A DNA stretch of 64,000 nucleotides from Aquila chrysaetos chrysaetos (GCF_900496995.4 NW_024470382.1:620001-684000); one strand, 5' to 3'; positions 11,560 to 21,940 are shown, counted from the stretch's first letter. Notes: generated from the letters alone by a model not told the origin. Translations and numbers: made by a program.

Positions 11560-12380
11560 CCCCCAAACCGCGACTTACCCGTTGGGGACCCCCAGACCCT
11601 GACCCCCCCCAGGCACCCCCAAACCTGCCCCGGGACCCTGACCACCCCCATCCCCTTAGGGACCCCAAAATCACTCTTAGAGCTCCTCCCATCCCCCTCG
11701 GGCACCCCAAAAACCTCTTAAGGAACCCCAATATCCCCTCGGGACGCCCCCAAATTCCCTTAAGAGTCCCCCAATATCCCCAATACCCCCTTAGGGACCC
11801 GCAAAGCTCCCTTAGTGCCCCACTCTAGCACACCCCAGTATCCTCTCTAGGGACCCCAATACCATCTTGGGACCCTCAAACCCTCTTAGGGACCCCAAAC
11901 CCCCTTAGGCTCCCCAAAACCCTCTTAGGACCCCCAATGCCACCCATGGGGACCCCAAACCCCCCTTAAAGGCCCCTTATATCTCCCTGGGACACCTCAA
12001 TACCCTCTTAACGTCCCCTATATTCCTCTGGGCCACCCCAAAACCCCTTCAGGGTCCCCAAGCCCCTGCTTAGGGCCCCCCAGTACCCCCCTGGAGACAC
12101 CAACACTCCCCCCAAAGTTATGCTCTCACATGGGGGGGGGCCCTGGACCTCTTAGGGATCCCCTCTATTCCCCTGGGACACCCCAAAACTCCCTTGGAGA
12201 CCCCCAAAACCTGCCTGGGACTGTCCCCCCCCAAGCCTCACTTAGGGCCCCCCAAAGCCCCCTTGCACCCCCTGTATCCCCTTAGGACACCCCAAAACCC
12301 CCTTAAGGTACCCCAATACTCCCTTGGGGTCTCCCAATACCCCCCTGTGCCCCCAAAACCCCCTTCTGACACCCCCCCCC
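11560..12380. repeat. CCCCAAAACCCCCTTAGG minisatellite, block A
   Basis: Tandem array of about 30-40 bp units built on GGGACCCCAAAACCCCCTTA. It fills the place where CYP21 exons 2 and 3 would be expected. The block B copy at 18,660-20,050 has the same units in nearly the same order. Confidence 0.85.
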
Positions 12381-12384
12381 CGCA

Positions 12385-13297
12385 GGAGCTGTGTTCCCAC
12401 GGTGGGCCCCTGTCACAACCTGGGCTGGACGGACCAGGGAGTCGTGTTGAATTCGGAATTCCCTCAGGCTAAATTAAGGTGAAACTGAACTTGGGAGGTA
12501 TGACAGGAGGTGGTGGGCTTTCTCACAACAGGAGTCGGCGTGGAGCTACCTCAGGGACCCGTGTCACCTGTGGTGACCATGTCCATCACTTCAGGGCAGA
12601 AGGAGACCCCTCCCGTTGGGTCAGGAGGTTCAGAGCAGACCCGCTTGCTTTCTAGGCTCCTTCTCAGAGAGGAGCCTGGGGGCAGCTGAATCCACTCCTA
12701 GTCCCAGACTTGGCCAGCGGTTTATGCCTAAAAGGATGAGCCGTAGGGATTGTGGGAAAGCAAAAAGAAAGAGAGAACAAGACAGAGAGAGAAAAAGGAA
12801 GAGAAAGATTTCACCGGTCCTGGGTCCAGCGTTGGGCCAGTCAGCCGAGGGCTCCTGTCCCGCTGGGCTTGCGCACGACATGGGGCTTCAGTTTGTGTGC
12901 TCATCCTTGGCCCTCCTTCGGGCGGGCACTCGAACTCATTAGGTGTCCTGATCAGTTTGTGAGCTTTTGGGCTTGGGGGTCGTTTGGGGAATAACCTCCC
13001 CCTCCCTGCAGACACGGTCTTTGGCCATGCAGGGTGAGCTGTCCTGCTCAGTGTACCGGAACAGCACATCAGAACAGGGAGCTGTGCACCCTCCGGCACC
13101 CCCCCTCCTGTCGCTGATGGGTGCTGATCCGCTCCTTTTGCCCTGGGGTTCCTTGGTATGCGGAGTTGGTCAGTTGAGCAGAACTTGCCCCACCGCAGTG
13201 TTTGAGACATTAACTCTTTCAGTCTCTCATAGGCCCCCCCGGGCCCCTTTGAGGTTTTCCCCTTCTACACCTGCAGCACCTCCTCTTCGGGGAGCTG
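12385..13297 (+). pseudogene. CYP21: CYP21-like exon 4, block A, split by an LTR
   Basis: The exon opens after CCCGCAG with GAGCTGTGTTCCCACGG (ELCSHGG). It is interrupted at 12,410 by an 821-bp LTR and resumes at 13,232 with sequence matching block B (FEVFPFYT). Block B shows the unbroken form: ELRSHGGPPLDPFEVF, then IGHLLFGEL, then a donor. This corresponds to the steroid 21-hydroxylase exon whose human version ends ICYLTFGD. A small length change after FYT shifts the frame again. This is a dead exon. Confidence 0.75.
12411..13231 (+). mobile_element. Solo LTR (family 2) inside a CYP21-like exon
   Basis: Begins TGTCACAACCTGGG and ends CTCTCATA. A 6-bp repeat GGCCCC stands on each side (12,405-12,410 and 13,232-13,237), which fits a target-site duplication; six bases is usual for class II (ERVK-like) elements. 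The same LTR family occurs at 28,931-29,875 (minus) and in part at 23,500-23,860 (minus). No internal genes are present. It appears whole as an LTR. The equivalent exon in block B lacks it. Confidence 0.85.
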
Positions 13298-13330
13298 GTA
13301 GGGGACCCAGGAGTCTGGGAGGGGATCCAA

Positions 13331-13487
13331 GCATGCATCACTTGTATATTCCAATCCTTCTATTATTATTATTATTATTGTCATTTTAGTATTGTTATTA
13401 CTATCATTATTAGTTTCTTCCTTTCTGTCCTATTAAACTGTTCTTATCGCAGCCCACGAGTTTGACTTTTTTTCCCCCAATTCTCTT
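13331..13487 (+). mobile_element. LTR family 1 fragment, block A
   Basis: The 3' part of the LTR family seen at 4917-5502, from GCATCACTTGTATATTCC to CCCCCAATTCTCT. In block B a longer piece of the same LTR (20,607-21,068) sits at the corresponding position, followed by the same flanking sequence. The insertion therefore predates the block duplication. Confidence 0.85.
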
Positions 13488-13945
13488 ATGGAGATGGGTG
13501 TTCTATATGGGGTTGGGGAGGCTGTATGGGGTTTGGAGCGGCAGTCATGGGGGTATTATGGGGCTGGGATGATCTATATGGGGGTGTGGGGGGGGGTGTT
13601 TTAGGGTCTATATGGCCGCGGGGGAGGGGGTTATATGGTCTATATGGGGCTGGGGAGTCCCCAGGACTGCGGGCAGGGGCTGCCTGGGGCAGCCTGCTGC
13701 CTGTGTGCTGAGATGTCTAGGGGCTGCCTGCACCCCTGCACACCCTGGTCTGGCTGGGGGAGCCTATAGAACTGTGGAGAGGCTTTATATGGACTGGGAG
13801 GGTGACCTATAGGGTATATACAACACGGGGGGAGAGGAACTATGGGGTTTAGATGGGGTCAAGGGGAGTTATAGGGCATCTATGGCGGGGCATCTATAGG
13901 GCCTGGGGGGGGAGCTGAGGGGAGTCCCTATGGAATCCATATGTC
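13488..13945. repeat. CTATATGGGG-type minisatellite, block A
   Basis: Repeats of TCTATATGGGGCTGGGG and TATAGGGCATCT. The same array follows the LTR in block B at 21,070-21,400. Confidence 0.8.
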
Positions 13946-13949
13946 CCAG

Positions 13950-14036
13950 GTCCTCCCCAACCTGGGGCTGTGGGAGCTGCTGAACCTCGTCGAGCTCTGC
14001 GACGCCTTCGTGGTGGCCCAGATCCGACGGCACAAG
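13950..14036 (+). pseudogene. CYP21: CYP21-like exon 6, block A
   Basis: An acceptor (GTCCCAG) is followed by 87 nt encoding VLPNLGLWELLNLVELCD, then AFVVAQIRRHK, then the donor GTCAGG. Length (29 codons) and ends match the human CYP21A2 exon FFPNPGLRRL...LRQHK exactly. This cytochrome P450 class hydroxylates progesterone at C21 in the adrenal endoplasmic reticulum. The exon itself is open, but the surrounding gene copy is broken. Confidence 0.8.
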
Positions 14037-14118
14037 GTCAGGGGGGACCCAGGCATCCGGGGGGGGACACACAGGGGGGACCCAGGCGTCCGGGACGGAA
14101 TGACACGTGTCCCTGCAG

Positions 14119-14317
14119 GAGTGCCCATCCCCCCCTGGGGACACGGTTCTGGCAGCACTGCAGGGAAGGGACCCTGGCATCCAGGGCGGGGGTCCCCTGA
14201 ACCCCCCTGCCTCCACATGGCCCTGGTCGATCTCTTATTGATCTCTTCATCAGGGGCACTGAGACCACGGCTGCCGCCCTGGCCTGGGCTGTCGCTTTCC
14301 TGCTGCACCGCCCCGAG
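14119..14317 (+). pseudogene. CYP21: CYP21-like exon 7 (I-helix), block A
   Basis: After CTGCAG the frame runs to HMALVDL. An 11-bp tandem duplication follows (GATCTCTTATT, 14,229-14,239), after which the frame resumes as [18 protein letters not shown], then LLHRPE, then the donor GTGCCA. GTETT is the P450 I-helix oxygen-activation motif, preceded here by R where CYP21 normally has G. The duplication shifts the frame, so the copy is not translatable across the exon. No haem-binding exon (FGCGxRxCLG type) is found further on. Confidence 0.8.
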
Positions 14318-14529
14318 GTGCCACACGCCTGTCACCGCCGTGGCCACGTCCCCACAGGTGTCCCTGACTCTCCACATATGTCCTCAGAGGGTCCTGGTCC
14401 ACACCCGTGTCCTGTGTGCCCCCGTTGTCCCCCTCCTCGTGGCCAGCACCATCCCCCTCCACCGCCCCAAAGTGCCACATGTGTGTCACCACTGCATGCG
14501 TGTCCCCACGCAAGTCCCCACAGGTGTTC

Positions 14530-14800
14530 CCAGGGGATCCCATGACCCATGGCTGCCTGCATCCCTGGCTGCCTGGGGCTGCCTGCTGCCTGCACCCCTG
14601 GCTGCCTGCTGCCTGCACTCCTGGCTGCCTGGGGCTGCCTGCTGCCTCTGTGCTGAGACATCTGGGGCTGCCTGCACCCCTGGACACCCTGGTCCACTAC
14701 CCGGACACCTGGGGCTGCCTGCTGCCTGCATGTCCAGATGACTGGGTCCTCCTGCTGCCTGCATCCCCGGACGCCTGGGTCCTCCCCCGGATGCCTGGGT
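14530..14800. repeat. GGCTGCCTGCTGCCTGC minisatellite
   Basis: Tandem GCTGCCTGGGGCTGCCTGCTGCCTGCA units. Its end (14,680-14,760) matches 21,410-21,483 at the right edge of block B, marking the shared limit of the two blocks. Confidence 0.85.
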
Positions 14801-15310
14801 TCATAGATGTTGATCTGGATTATGCTACTGTGGAGAAAAAACTGGTGTCTATGAAACATCCATTTAATAGAATGTTGAAACTAGCTGGATGCTTTTGGGA
14901 ATGAACGCATAGAAAAACAAAACCACGAGTGGTTGATCTGAATGCTAGGTGCTTGAAGGTCCACATCATTTACAGCCTCTCCCTTAGACCCTGCTTGGAT
15001 CTGGACTAGTGTGAAAAAAAAACATTGGAACAAATACTACTTTGAAAAAACAGCTGGCTTCAATAATTTGAAGGTCTAGTTCTGCATAAGTTTTATATTA
15101 CAATTTGTATGTTAAAAGGACACAGTCAACTGGAAGAAACTGCAGGTTGTGCTTACTCTAGTTAAACCACTTAATATAAGAAGTTAGTAGAGGGGGAAAC
15201 ATGCAGTGTGGACTGCCTACAGCACATGATGGTCAAATTTGTAGTGACGAGAATCTTTTGTCTTGCTGAGGGATTAGGAAAAGCTTGCTTCCTTTTAATG
15301 CTTCTGTGTC
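14801..15310. other. No recognisable gene
   Basis: AT-richer single-copy-looking DNA between block A and the inverted deubiquitinase-tail copy. No open frame of note. Confidence 0.6.
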
Positions 15311-17216
15311 AGACCATTAGTTAAGGAAGATGTTAAACAGGATCGGACCCGGTACTGACCCCCGGGAGGCGCCACTAGCTCCTGGCCTCACACTAGACTT
15401 GGTGCCACTGAGCAGCACCCTCAGGGCCCGGCCGTTCAGCCCGTTGCAGTCCCGCTCGCTGTCGGCTCATCCAGCCCACTTCCATTCGAGTGACTTTAAC
15501 TCCAGCTTTAAAAAGAAGAGATTGCAAGATGGGCACATGCAAACACACTGCTTTCAAAATCCCACAATGTAAACTTCTCGGACTGGGTATTTCCACCAAT
15601 TGCCGCAAAACCTACAGAGAAAGAAACACCCCATAAATTCCACAGGCAAGGCCAACGAGTGTTTTTAATTCTGGCTTTGGCTTTTCTGCCTGCTGGGTCC
15701 AAACGAGTGTTGTTTCTGCAAGGCAATCCCAAAAGCTGAACACGGATTAAAGCTCTTCCTCGAGGGACCTGTGGGCAGGCAGGCCAGCCGGCAGAGCGGT
15801 CCGAGTCTCTGGAAGGTCTCTCTGAGCTCTTCCTGGCCAGGGGCAGCACTGGGAGGAGGGACAGAGTGGGCTGCTGGTGCCCTTTGTGCAGCTTGGTCCC
15901 TGCTGGGGGAAGTTTTGATGCTTCCTCAATTCCTGGATTCCTCTTCCTTTCCGGCACTGCAGCAGTCAGATGCCATGCTCCTCCCTCATCCAAGTCGACA
16001 ATCTGCCCCTGTCACCATCTCAGCCCCAAGTGATTGCCTGATGTGCATCTCCGGGGTGCTGAAGCCCTCCTCCTCCCTGCTGAGGGGTCACACTCGGTGG
16101 TGTCCACAAACCGGCTGCAGGGGTCATAGCCCCGATGTGGGGATCTGCTCCGCTCCCTCTGCCACAGCTGAGCGTGCTCCCGAGCAGCCCTGGGTGTGGG
16201 AGCCCGCTTGGAGCTGGCATTGGAGGGCCCTGCAGCCGCATCATCCCTTGGGGCTCTGTCATGACGTGGAGGACTTGCTCTCCACCTCCCCTTCCTCCTC
16301 GCTGAGCGCTGGCAGTCTGTGGTCTCCAAAAGCCGGCTGCAGAGAGCGTAGCCCTGCCGCAGGGATCTGCTCTGCTTCTGCATTGGCAGGGTTTGCTCCT
16401 GAGCAGCGCTGGGTGCAGGAGCTGACTGGGAGGTGCCGTTGGAGGGCCCTGGAGCAGCAGCATCCCTGGGAGCGTGATCACGACTTGGAGGACTAGTTCT
16501 CCTCCTCCTCCCTGTTGAGTGGTCGTAGTCTGTGGTGTCCACCAACCAGCTGCGGACATCCCTTCCCCACTGCGGGGATCTGCTCCGGGCCCTCTCCCTG
16601 GCACCGCTCCTCTGGCAGCGGGAAGAAGGGCTGAATCCGTGCTCCTCTTTGTTGCTGTCTTCTTGCACAGTGTGCAGAGGGGCAGACGGTGGAGAGCGGA
16701 CCGGGCACGCAGCTTTCCTTCTGGACACCAGCCTTAGGCAGCCGCAGAAGAAGCGATGCAAGCAGGAGCCCACGGAGGAGGCGATGCTGAGCCTGCCCGG
16801 CCAGCCTGCAGATGCCTCCCGTGCACCTGCCCGGGTTAGCTGGCTGGTGCTGGCTGGTGCAGAGGAGCTGCTGTCCTCTGGAGAGTCCTCCATGCCCACC
16901 GCCATGTCCTGCAAAGAGAGCTGTGCAAAGGTCCTGCCCTTTCCTCCTGAAAGGACCTGAACAGTGGGGAAACCCCAGAAGCTGTGCGAGGGGACAGCTG
17001 AGGGCCTCCCAAAGGCTCTCCTGGAGGGCTGCAAAGGCAGAAGGGCCAAAGGCGGACAAATGGGGTGGATCGAGGTGGGACGCTTTGAGAGGGAGCAGCG
17101 TTGCGGCTGTGAAGAAAGCTGCAGCGTGGGTGGCAGAAGAGAGCAATGCCAAGATCCCAGAAAGAAATCTGCTGTCCATCTGGTGCCCTGACCCACCTCC
17201 CCAGAGTTACCTCTAG
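15311..17216 (-). pseudogene. Inverted copy of the last intron, last exon and 3' flank of the USP gene
   Basis: The reverse complement of about 38,010-39,921 with very few differences. A minus-strand frame (17,196-16,012) keeps the same C-terminal repeat protein as the intact gene at 38,318-39,220: three Arg/Ser-rich units each with a DTT(D/E) motif. It differs mainly by fewer arginines in one run and by H-T-V for H-A-V. The copy begins at the last intron's donor region and ends inside a CR1 fragment. It has no catalytic exons, so it cannot make a protease. The close identity implies recent duplication or gene conversion. Confidence 0.9.
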
Positions 17217-17220
17217 GTCC

Positions 17221-17972
17221 CTCGCTTCACTCCCTCTAGCCCTATAGATCCCCCCCAAACCCTATAATTTCCCCATTCCCCCCCAGTTCTATAGATCCCC
17301 CCAGACCCTGTAGATCACTCCCTTTCCCCTCTGGACCCTGTAGATTCCACCCCCCCCCAACCTTACAGTTTCCTCCTTTCACTGAACCCCGCCCCTATAG
17401 ATTCCCCCAGACCCCATGGATCCCACTCCCCCTCCAGGCCCTAAAGATTTCTCCTGGAAGCTATATGCACACACACACAGACACAGGACCCTATGGATCC
17501 CTGCCTTCCCCCAAGCCTGGACCATCTAGATCCCCTGGACTGCCTGGATCCCTCTGTTATTCCCTGCCCTGGGCCAGATAGATCCCTCTGGACCCTATAG
17601 ATCCCCCTGTCACTCCCCTGGCCCTATAGATAATTCCCCACCCACCTACCCCAGGCCCTTTAGATACCCCAAAACCTTACAGCTCCTTCCCTTTCCCCAA
17701 ATGTGGCCCATATAGATTCCCCAGAGCCCATGGGTCCCTCCACCCTCAGCCCCCCCAGGCCCTATAGATCCCCCCTTTCCCTGCTCCCACACGCCCTATG
17801 GATCTCTCCTAGGCCCTATAGACCCCCCCTGAACCCTATAGACCCTTCCCTGACCCTCCCCGGATCCTAGAGATCCCTCCCTACTCCCTGCCTGGACCCT
17901 ATAGATCCCCCCCCCCCCCCCCCCGCTCTGTTTACCCCCCTGGGTCCCCGTGTTCCCCCTCTGGTTTGGCAG
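17221..17972 (+). repeat. CCCTATAGATCCCCC minisatellite, probable CENPA intron 1
   Basis: Repeats of GACCCTATAGATCCCCCC ending in a C run just before the CENPA-like exon 2. Positions 17,221-17,615 match the reverse complement of 21,484-21,830, which lies downstream of a CENPA-like exon 1 on the other strand. Confidence 0.8.
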
Positions 17973-18115
17973 CCCCTGACTCTGTCCCCCTGTCCCCCCC
18001 CCCATCCCCACCTGTCCCCCCATGGCGCCGGCCAGGCCAGCGGGTGCTGCAGGAGATCCGCAAGTACCCGAGCAGCACCCGCCTCCTGCTGCACCCCGGG
18101 CCCTTCGCTCGCCTG
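17973..18115 (+). pseudogene. CENPA: CENPA-like exon 2, block B
   Basis: After GGTTTGGCAG the frame gives WRRPGQRVLQEIRKY, then PSSTRLLLHPGPFARL, then the donor GTGAGAG. This is the alpha-N and alpha-1 region of CENP-A, the histone H3 variant that marks centromeres. Compared with the chicken protein, basic residues in the STRLLLRRGPF stretch are altered (HP for RR). The upstream first exon is not on this strand; it and the promoter lie at 22,035-22,300 in opposite orientation. Exon 3 is missing downstream. The exon is open but orphaned. Confidence 0.85.
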
Positions 18116-18119
18116 GTGA

Positions 18120-18500
18120 GAGCGGGGACCCCGAACCCCCCGGGGCCCCCCCAAACCCTCTGGGACCCCCCCAACCCCTCATGGGTGCTGGGGGGACATC
18201 TGGCGAGGTCCTCTGGGTGCTGGGGGGTCCCATGGGTGCAAGGAAGGGGGCCTGGGGTGGTGCCATGGGTGCTGGAGGGAGCTGGAGGGGGGGTCCCCAG
18301 GGTGCTGGGGGGGGTCCCACGGGTGCTGAGAGGGCTCTAGGAGGGTCCCATGGGTGCGGGGTGGGGGTCGGGGCACGCTTCCCCTGGGGGTGCGGTTTGG
18401 GGGGGATGGGGGTACTGAGGGGGTGATGGAGGGTGTGGCTCAGGGGGCGTAGCTTCAGGTGGGTGTGGCTTTAAGTGGGGGCGGGGCTTCCCGCCCCCCC
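18120..18500. repeat. GGTGCTGGGGGG minisatellite, block B
   Basis: The same array as 10,960-11,400, slightly shorter. Its position between CENPA and CYP21 sequences is preserved. Confidence 0.85.
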
Positions 18501-18504
18501 CCCC

Positions 18505-18575
18505 CAATAGAGGCACTCCTCCGGGGTGGCCCCCCCCCCCCCCCCCGGGGAATGGCAGTGGCGCTGCTGCTGCTG
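18505..18575 (+). promoter_or_regulatory. Candidate CYP21-like promoter and leader, block B
   Basis: CCCAATAGAGGCACTCCTCC (a weakened TATA-like site compared with block A) is followed by ATG at 18,552 encoding MAVALLLL and then GTAAGG. Same caveat as for block A: the first exon would be far shorter than in known CYP21. Confidence 0.35.
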
Positions 18576-18659
18576 GTAAGGGGCGGGGGTCGGGGGCCCC
18601 CCGCCGGCACGGGCCATCCTGCACATGTGCCTGGGAGGGGCAGTGAGTAAAGGGGGGGC

Positions 18660-19399
18660 ACCCCAAAACTGACACCCCCCCGCCCCAAACCCCCAAACCT
18701 GCCCCTGGAACCCCCACCCCCAAACCACAACTTACCCCTTGGGGACCCCCAGACCCTGACCCCCCCCAGGCACCCCCAAACCTGCCCCGGGACTCCGACC
18801 CTCCCCCCCCTGTTAGGGACCCCAAAATCACCCTTAGACCTCCTCCCATCCCCCTCGGGCACCCCAAAACTCTCTTAAGGAACCCCAGTATCCTCTTAGG
18901 GCCCCCCCCAAATTCCCTTAAGAGTCCCCCAATATCCCCAATACCCCCTTAGGGACTCCCAAAGCTCCCTTAGTGCCCCACTCTAGCACACCCCAATATC
19001 CTCTCTAGGGACCCCAATACCGTCTTGGGACCCTCAATTCCACCAATGGGGACCCCAAACCCCCCTTAAAGGCCCCTTATATCTCCCTGGGACACCCCAG
19101 TACTCTTAAGGTCCCCTATATTCCTCTGGGCCACCCCAAAACCCCTTCAGGGTCCCCAAACCCCTGCTTAGGGCCCCCCAGTACCCCCCTGGAGACACCA
19201 ACACTCCCCCCGAAGCTATGCTCTCACGTAGGAGGGGCCTCTGGACCCCTTAGGGATCCTCTCTATCCCCCTGGGGCACCCCAAAACTCCCTTGCACACC
19301 CCCAAAACCTGCCTGGGACCAAACCCCCAAAGCCCCCTTGGGCCCCCCCCAGAACCCCCTATATCCCCTTAGGACACCCCAAAACCCCCTTAAGGGACC
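18660..19399. repeat. CCCCAAAACCCCCTTAGG minisatellite, block B
   Basis: Counterpart of 11,560-12,380. The array continues after the LTR at 19,985-20,050. Confidence 0.85.
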
Positions 19400-19403
19400 C
19401 TAG

Positions 19404-19984
19404 TGATGCCTTGAATAAAGTCTGGAGTTGAAAGACTCCATCGTATTTCGCAGCGCTTAATTTGTGCTTGCTTGAGCGACTTTGAAACTTTTGGTATGTG
19501 AGAAAACCTTGAGGTTTGTTAACAGTATGCACAAATCGGTAAGAAGCCTTAAAGTTCTGCTGAGCTTTGTGATTAAAACTTGCAAGGACCAGCAAACTGA
19601 GAAGAAGAGACGAACCACCTGAGCTGACCCACACTGCGCATGCCTTAAGGGAAAGGTCAATTAGTGGACACCGAGAAAATGACCACCAGAGGGTTTCGAA
19701 GACCCCAAAAGACCACGGACCCATTTAATAGTGCATGCCCAAAAGGGCGGACACCATGTAAATAATTTCTGGGAAATAACATGAATATGTATGACAATTC
19801 CAGGAAATGTAATGAGAAAATATATCTATTAGAACAATATAATCTTTGCTTGCTGTAGGTAGCGGTATGCACGTTAGAAGAAACTATCCCCCATGCATCC
19901 AGCGCTGCAATAAAGAATGCCTGCTTTCTAAAACTCCCAAACTGAGTCTTACAGAATTTCTTTGACCGGCTTTTTACGGTAACA
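19404..19984 (+). mobile_element. Solo LTR (family 3) in block B
   Basis: Starts TGATGCCTTGAATAAAGTC and ends TTTTTACGGTAACA. A 4-bp repeat CTAG lies on both sides (19,400-19,403 and 19,985-19,988), consistent with a target-site duplication of a gamma-type (class I) element. It carries an AATAAAG word near its 3' end. Block A has uninterrupted minisatellite at the same place, so this insertion is probably later than the duplication. Looks whole as an LTR. Confidence 0.8.
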
Positions 19985-20056
19985 CTAGTACCCCCTTGGG
20001 GTCCCTCAATACCCCACTGGGGACCCGAAAACCCCCTTCTGACATGCCCCTCCCAG

Positions 20057-20143
20057 GAGCTGCGTTCCCACGGGGGGCCCCCCCTGGACCCCTTTGAGGT
20101 TTTCCCCTTCTACACCATCGGTCACCTCCTCTTCGGGGAGCTG
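20057..20143 (+). pseudogene. CYP21: CYP21-like exon 4, block B
   Basis: 87 nt after TCCCAG encode ELRSHGGPPLDPFEVF, then PFYTIGHLLFGEL, and the donor GTAGGG follows. The exon is open and undisturbed here, unlike in block A. It aligns with the CYP21A2 exon ending ICYLTFGD. Exons 1-3 are not identifiable and exons 6 onward are missing, so the gene copy is a fragment. Confidence 0.8.
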
Positions 20144-20268
20144 GTAGGGGACCCAGGCGTCTGGGGGCGACCCGGGAGTTCGGGGGGGGACCCAGGAGTT
20201 CGGGGCTGTGTCTCTGGGTGGGGGGACTGTTTGGGTTCTGGAGGGACCCAGGCGTCCGGGCCCCCCAG

Positions 20269-20376
20269 GTGTCCCCCGAGTTGGAGGTCCAGGCCTTCAC
20301 CCGCTGCGTGGTGGAGCTGCTGGAGGTGTGGGGCAGGGCCAGCGTCCGGGCCCTCGACCTGCTCTCAGTGCTGCGG
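20269..20376 (+). pseudogene. CYP21: CYP21-like exon 5, block B
   Basis: 108 nt after CCCCAG encode VSPELEVQAFTRCVV, then ELLEVWGRASVRAL, then DLLSVLR. This matches the human exon LMPAYYKCIQEVLKTW...VIPFLR in position, phase and ends. The donor reads GCGAGC instead of GT, so normal splicing is doubtful. This exon is absent from block A, where a deletion runs from just after exon 4 into the LTR. Confidence 0.8.
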
Positions 20377-20606
20377 GCGAGCGCAGCCGTGGGGCCAGGC
20401 CCTATAGGGGCTATATGGCCCTGGGTAGGGGGGAGCTCTATGGAGCTTGGGGGGGTTCTGTGGGGCTGGGGGTGAGGATGTGGGGCTGGGAAGGGGGGTT
20501 ATAGGGTCTATATAGGGCTGGGAGGGTGGGGCTGGGGAGAGGGTTTCTAGGGTCTATATGGGCCTTGGAGGGGTCTATATGGGAGACAGGGAGGAGCCAA
20601 GGAGAG

Positions 20607-21068
20607 TTTACACTAAGTCAAGGATTTTCCAGCTTCTCCTGCCCAGCCAGCAAGAAGGCTGGAGGGGCACAAGGAGTTGGGAGGGGACACAGCCAGGACA
20701 GCTGACCCAAACTGGCCAAAGGGGTACTCCATACCCTATGATGTCATGCCCAGTATATAAACTGGGGGGAGTGGGGGTGGGGGGAATCACCGCTCGGGGA
20801 CTAACTGGGCGTCAGTCTGCGGGTGGTGAGCAATTGCATTATGCATCACTTGTATATTCCAATCCTTTTATTATTACTATTGTCATTTTAGTATTGTTAT
20901 TACTATCATTATTAGTTTCTTTCTTTCTGTCCTATTAAACTGTTCTTATCTCAACCCACGAGTTTGACTTTTTTTCCCCCAATTCTCTCCCCCGTCCCAC
21001 TGCATGGGGGGGAAGTGAGGGAGCGGCTGCGTGGTGCTGAGTTGCTGGCTGGGGTTAAATCCCGACAA
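20607..21068 (+). mobile_element. LTR family 1, incomplete, block B
   Basis: Matches the LTR at 4917-5502 from TTTACACTAAGTCAAGG to GGTTAAATCCCGACA, including the TATATAAA promoter word. It lacks the first part of the LTR. The same insertion is seen in block A (13,331-13,487), so it was present in the common ancestor of the two blocks. Confidence 0.85.
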
Positions 21069-21069
21069 A

Positions 21070-21483
21070 GGTGTGGGAGGGGTTGATGGTAGAGGGTCTC
21101 TATGGGGATGGGTGATCTATATGGGGTTGCGGGGGCTGTACGGGGTTTGGAGGGGCGGTTGTGGGGGTTTTATGGGGCTGGGATGACCTATGTGGGGGTG
21201 GGGGGGGGTGTTTTAGGATCTATATGGCCCTGGGGGGGGTTATATGGTCTATATGGTGCTGGGGGAGTCTATAGAACTGTGGGGAGGGTCTATAGGGATG
21301 GGGAGGGTGGCCTATAAGGTCTATACGGCTTAGCGGGGAGAGGAACTATGGGGTTTATATGGCGCTGAGGGGAGTTATAGGGCATCTGGGTCGGGGGGGG
21401 CATCTACTCCTGGACACCCTGGTCCACTACCTGGACACCTGGGGCTGCCTGCTGCCTGCATGTCCAGATGACTGGGTCCTCCT
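21070..21483. repeat. CTATATGGGG minisatellite and right edge of block B
   Basis: Same array as 13,488-13,945. It then jumps directly to the sequence of 14,680-14,760, skipping the positions of CYP21 exons 6 and 7, which are therefore deleted in block B. Confidence 0.8.
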
Positions 21484-21940
21484 GTGACAGGGGGATCTAT
21501 AGGGTCCAGAGGGATCTATCTGGCCCAGGGCAGGGAATAACAGAGGGATCCAGGCAGTCCAGGGGATCTAGATGGTCCAGGCTTGGGGGGAAGCAGGGAT
21601 CCATAGGGTCCTGTGTCTGTGTGTGTGTGCATATAGCTTCCAGGAGAAATCTTTAGGGCCTGGAGGGGGAGTGGGATCCATGGGGTCTGGGGGAATCTAC
21701 AGGGGCTGGGTTCGGTGAAAGGAGGGAACTATAAGGTTGGGGGTGCGGAATCTACAGGGTCGAGGGGGGAAAGGCAGTGATCTATAGGGTCTGGGGGGAT
21801 CTATAGGGCTAGAGGGAAGGAAGGGAGGGATCTATAGGGTCTGGGGGGATCGGTACGGACAAGGGGAGGGAGAAATCTATAGGGTCGGGTTCTACTGAGT
21901 CAGGGAAGGGTCTATAGCGTCTGGGGGGGATCCATAGGGT
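21484..21940 (-). repeat. CENPA intron 1 minisatellite, minus strand
   Basis: Reverse complement of 17,221-17,615, including a CA/GT microsatellite (21,618-21,630) that matches ACACACACACAGACACAGG at about 17,470. Confidence 0.85.
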
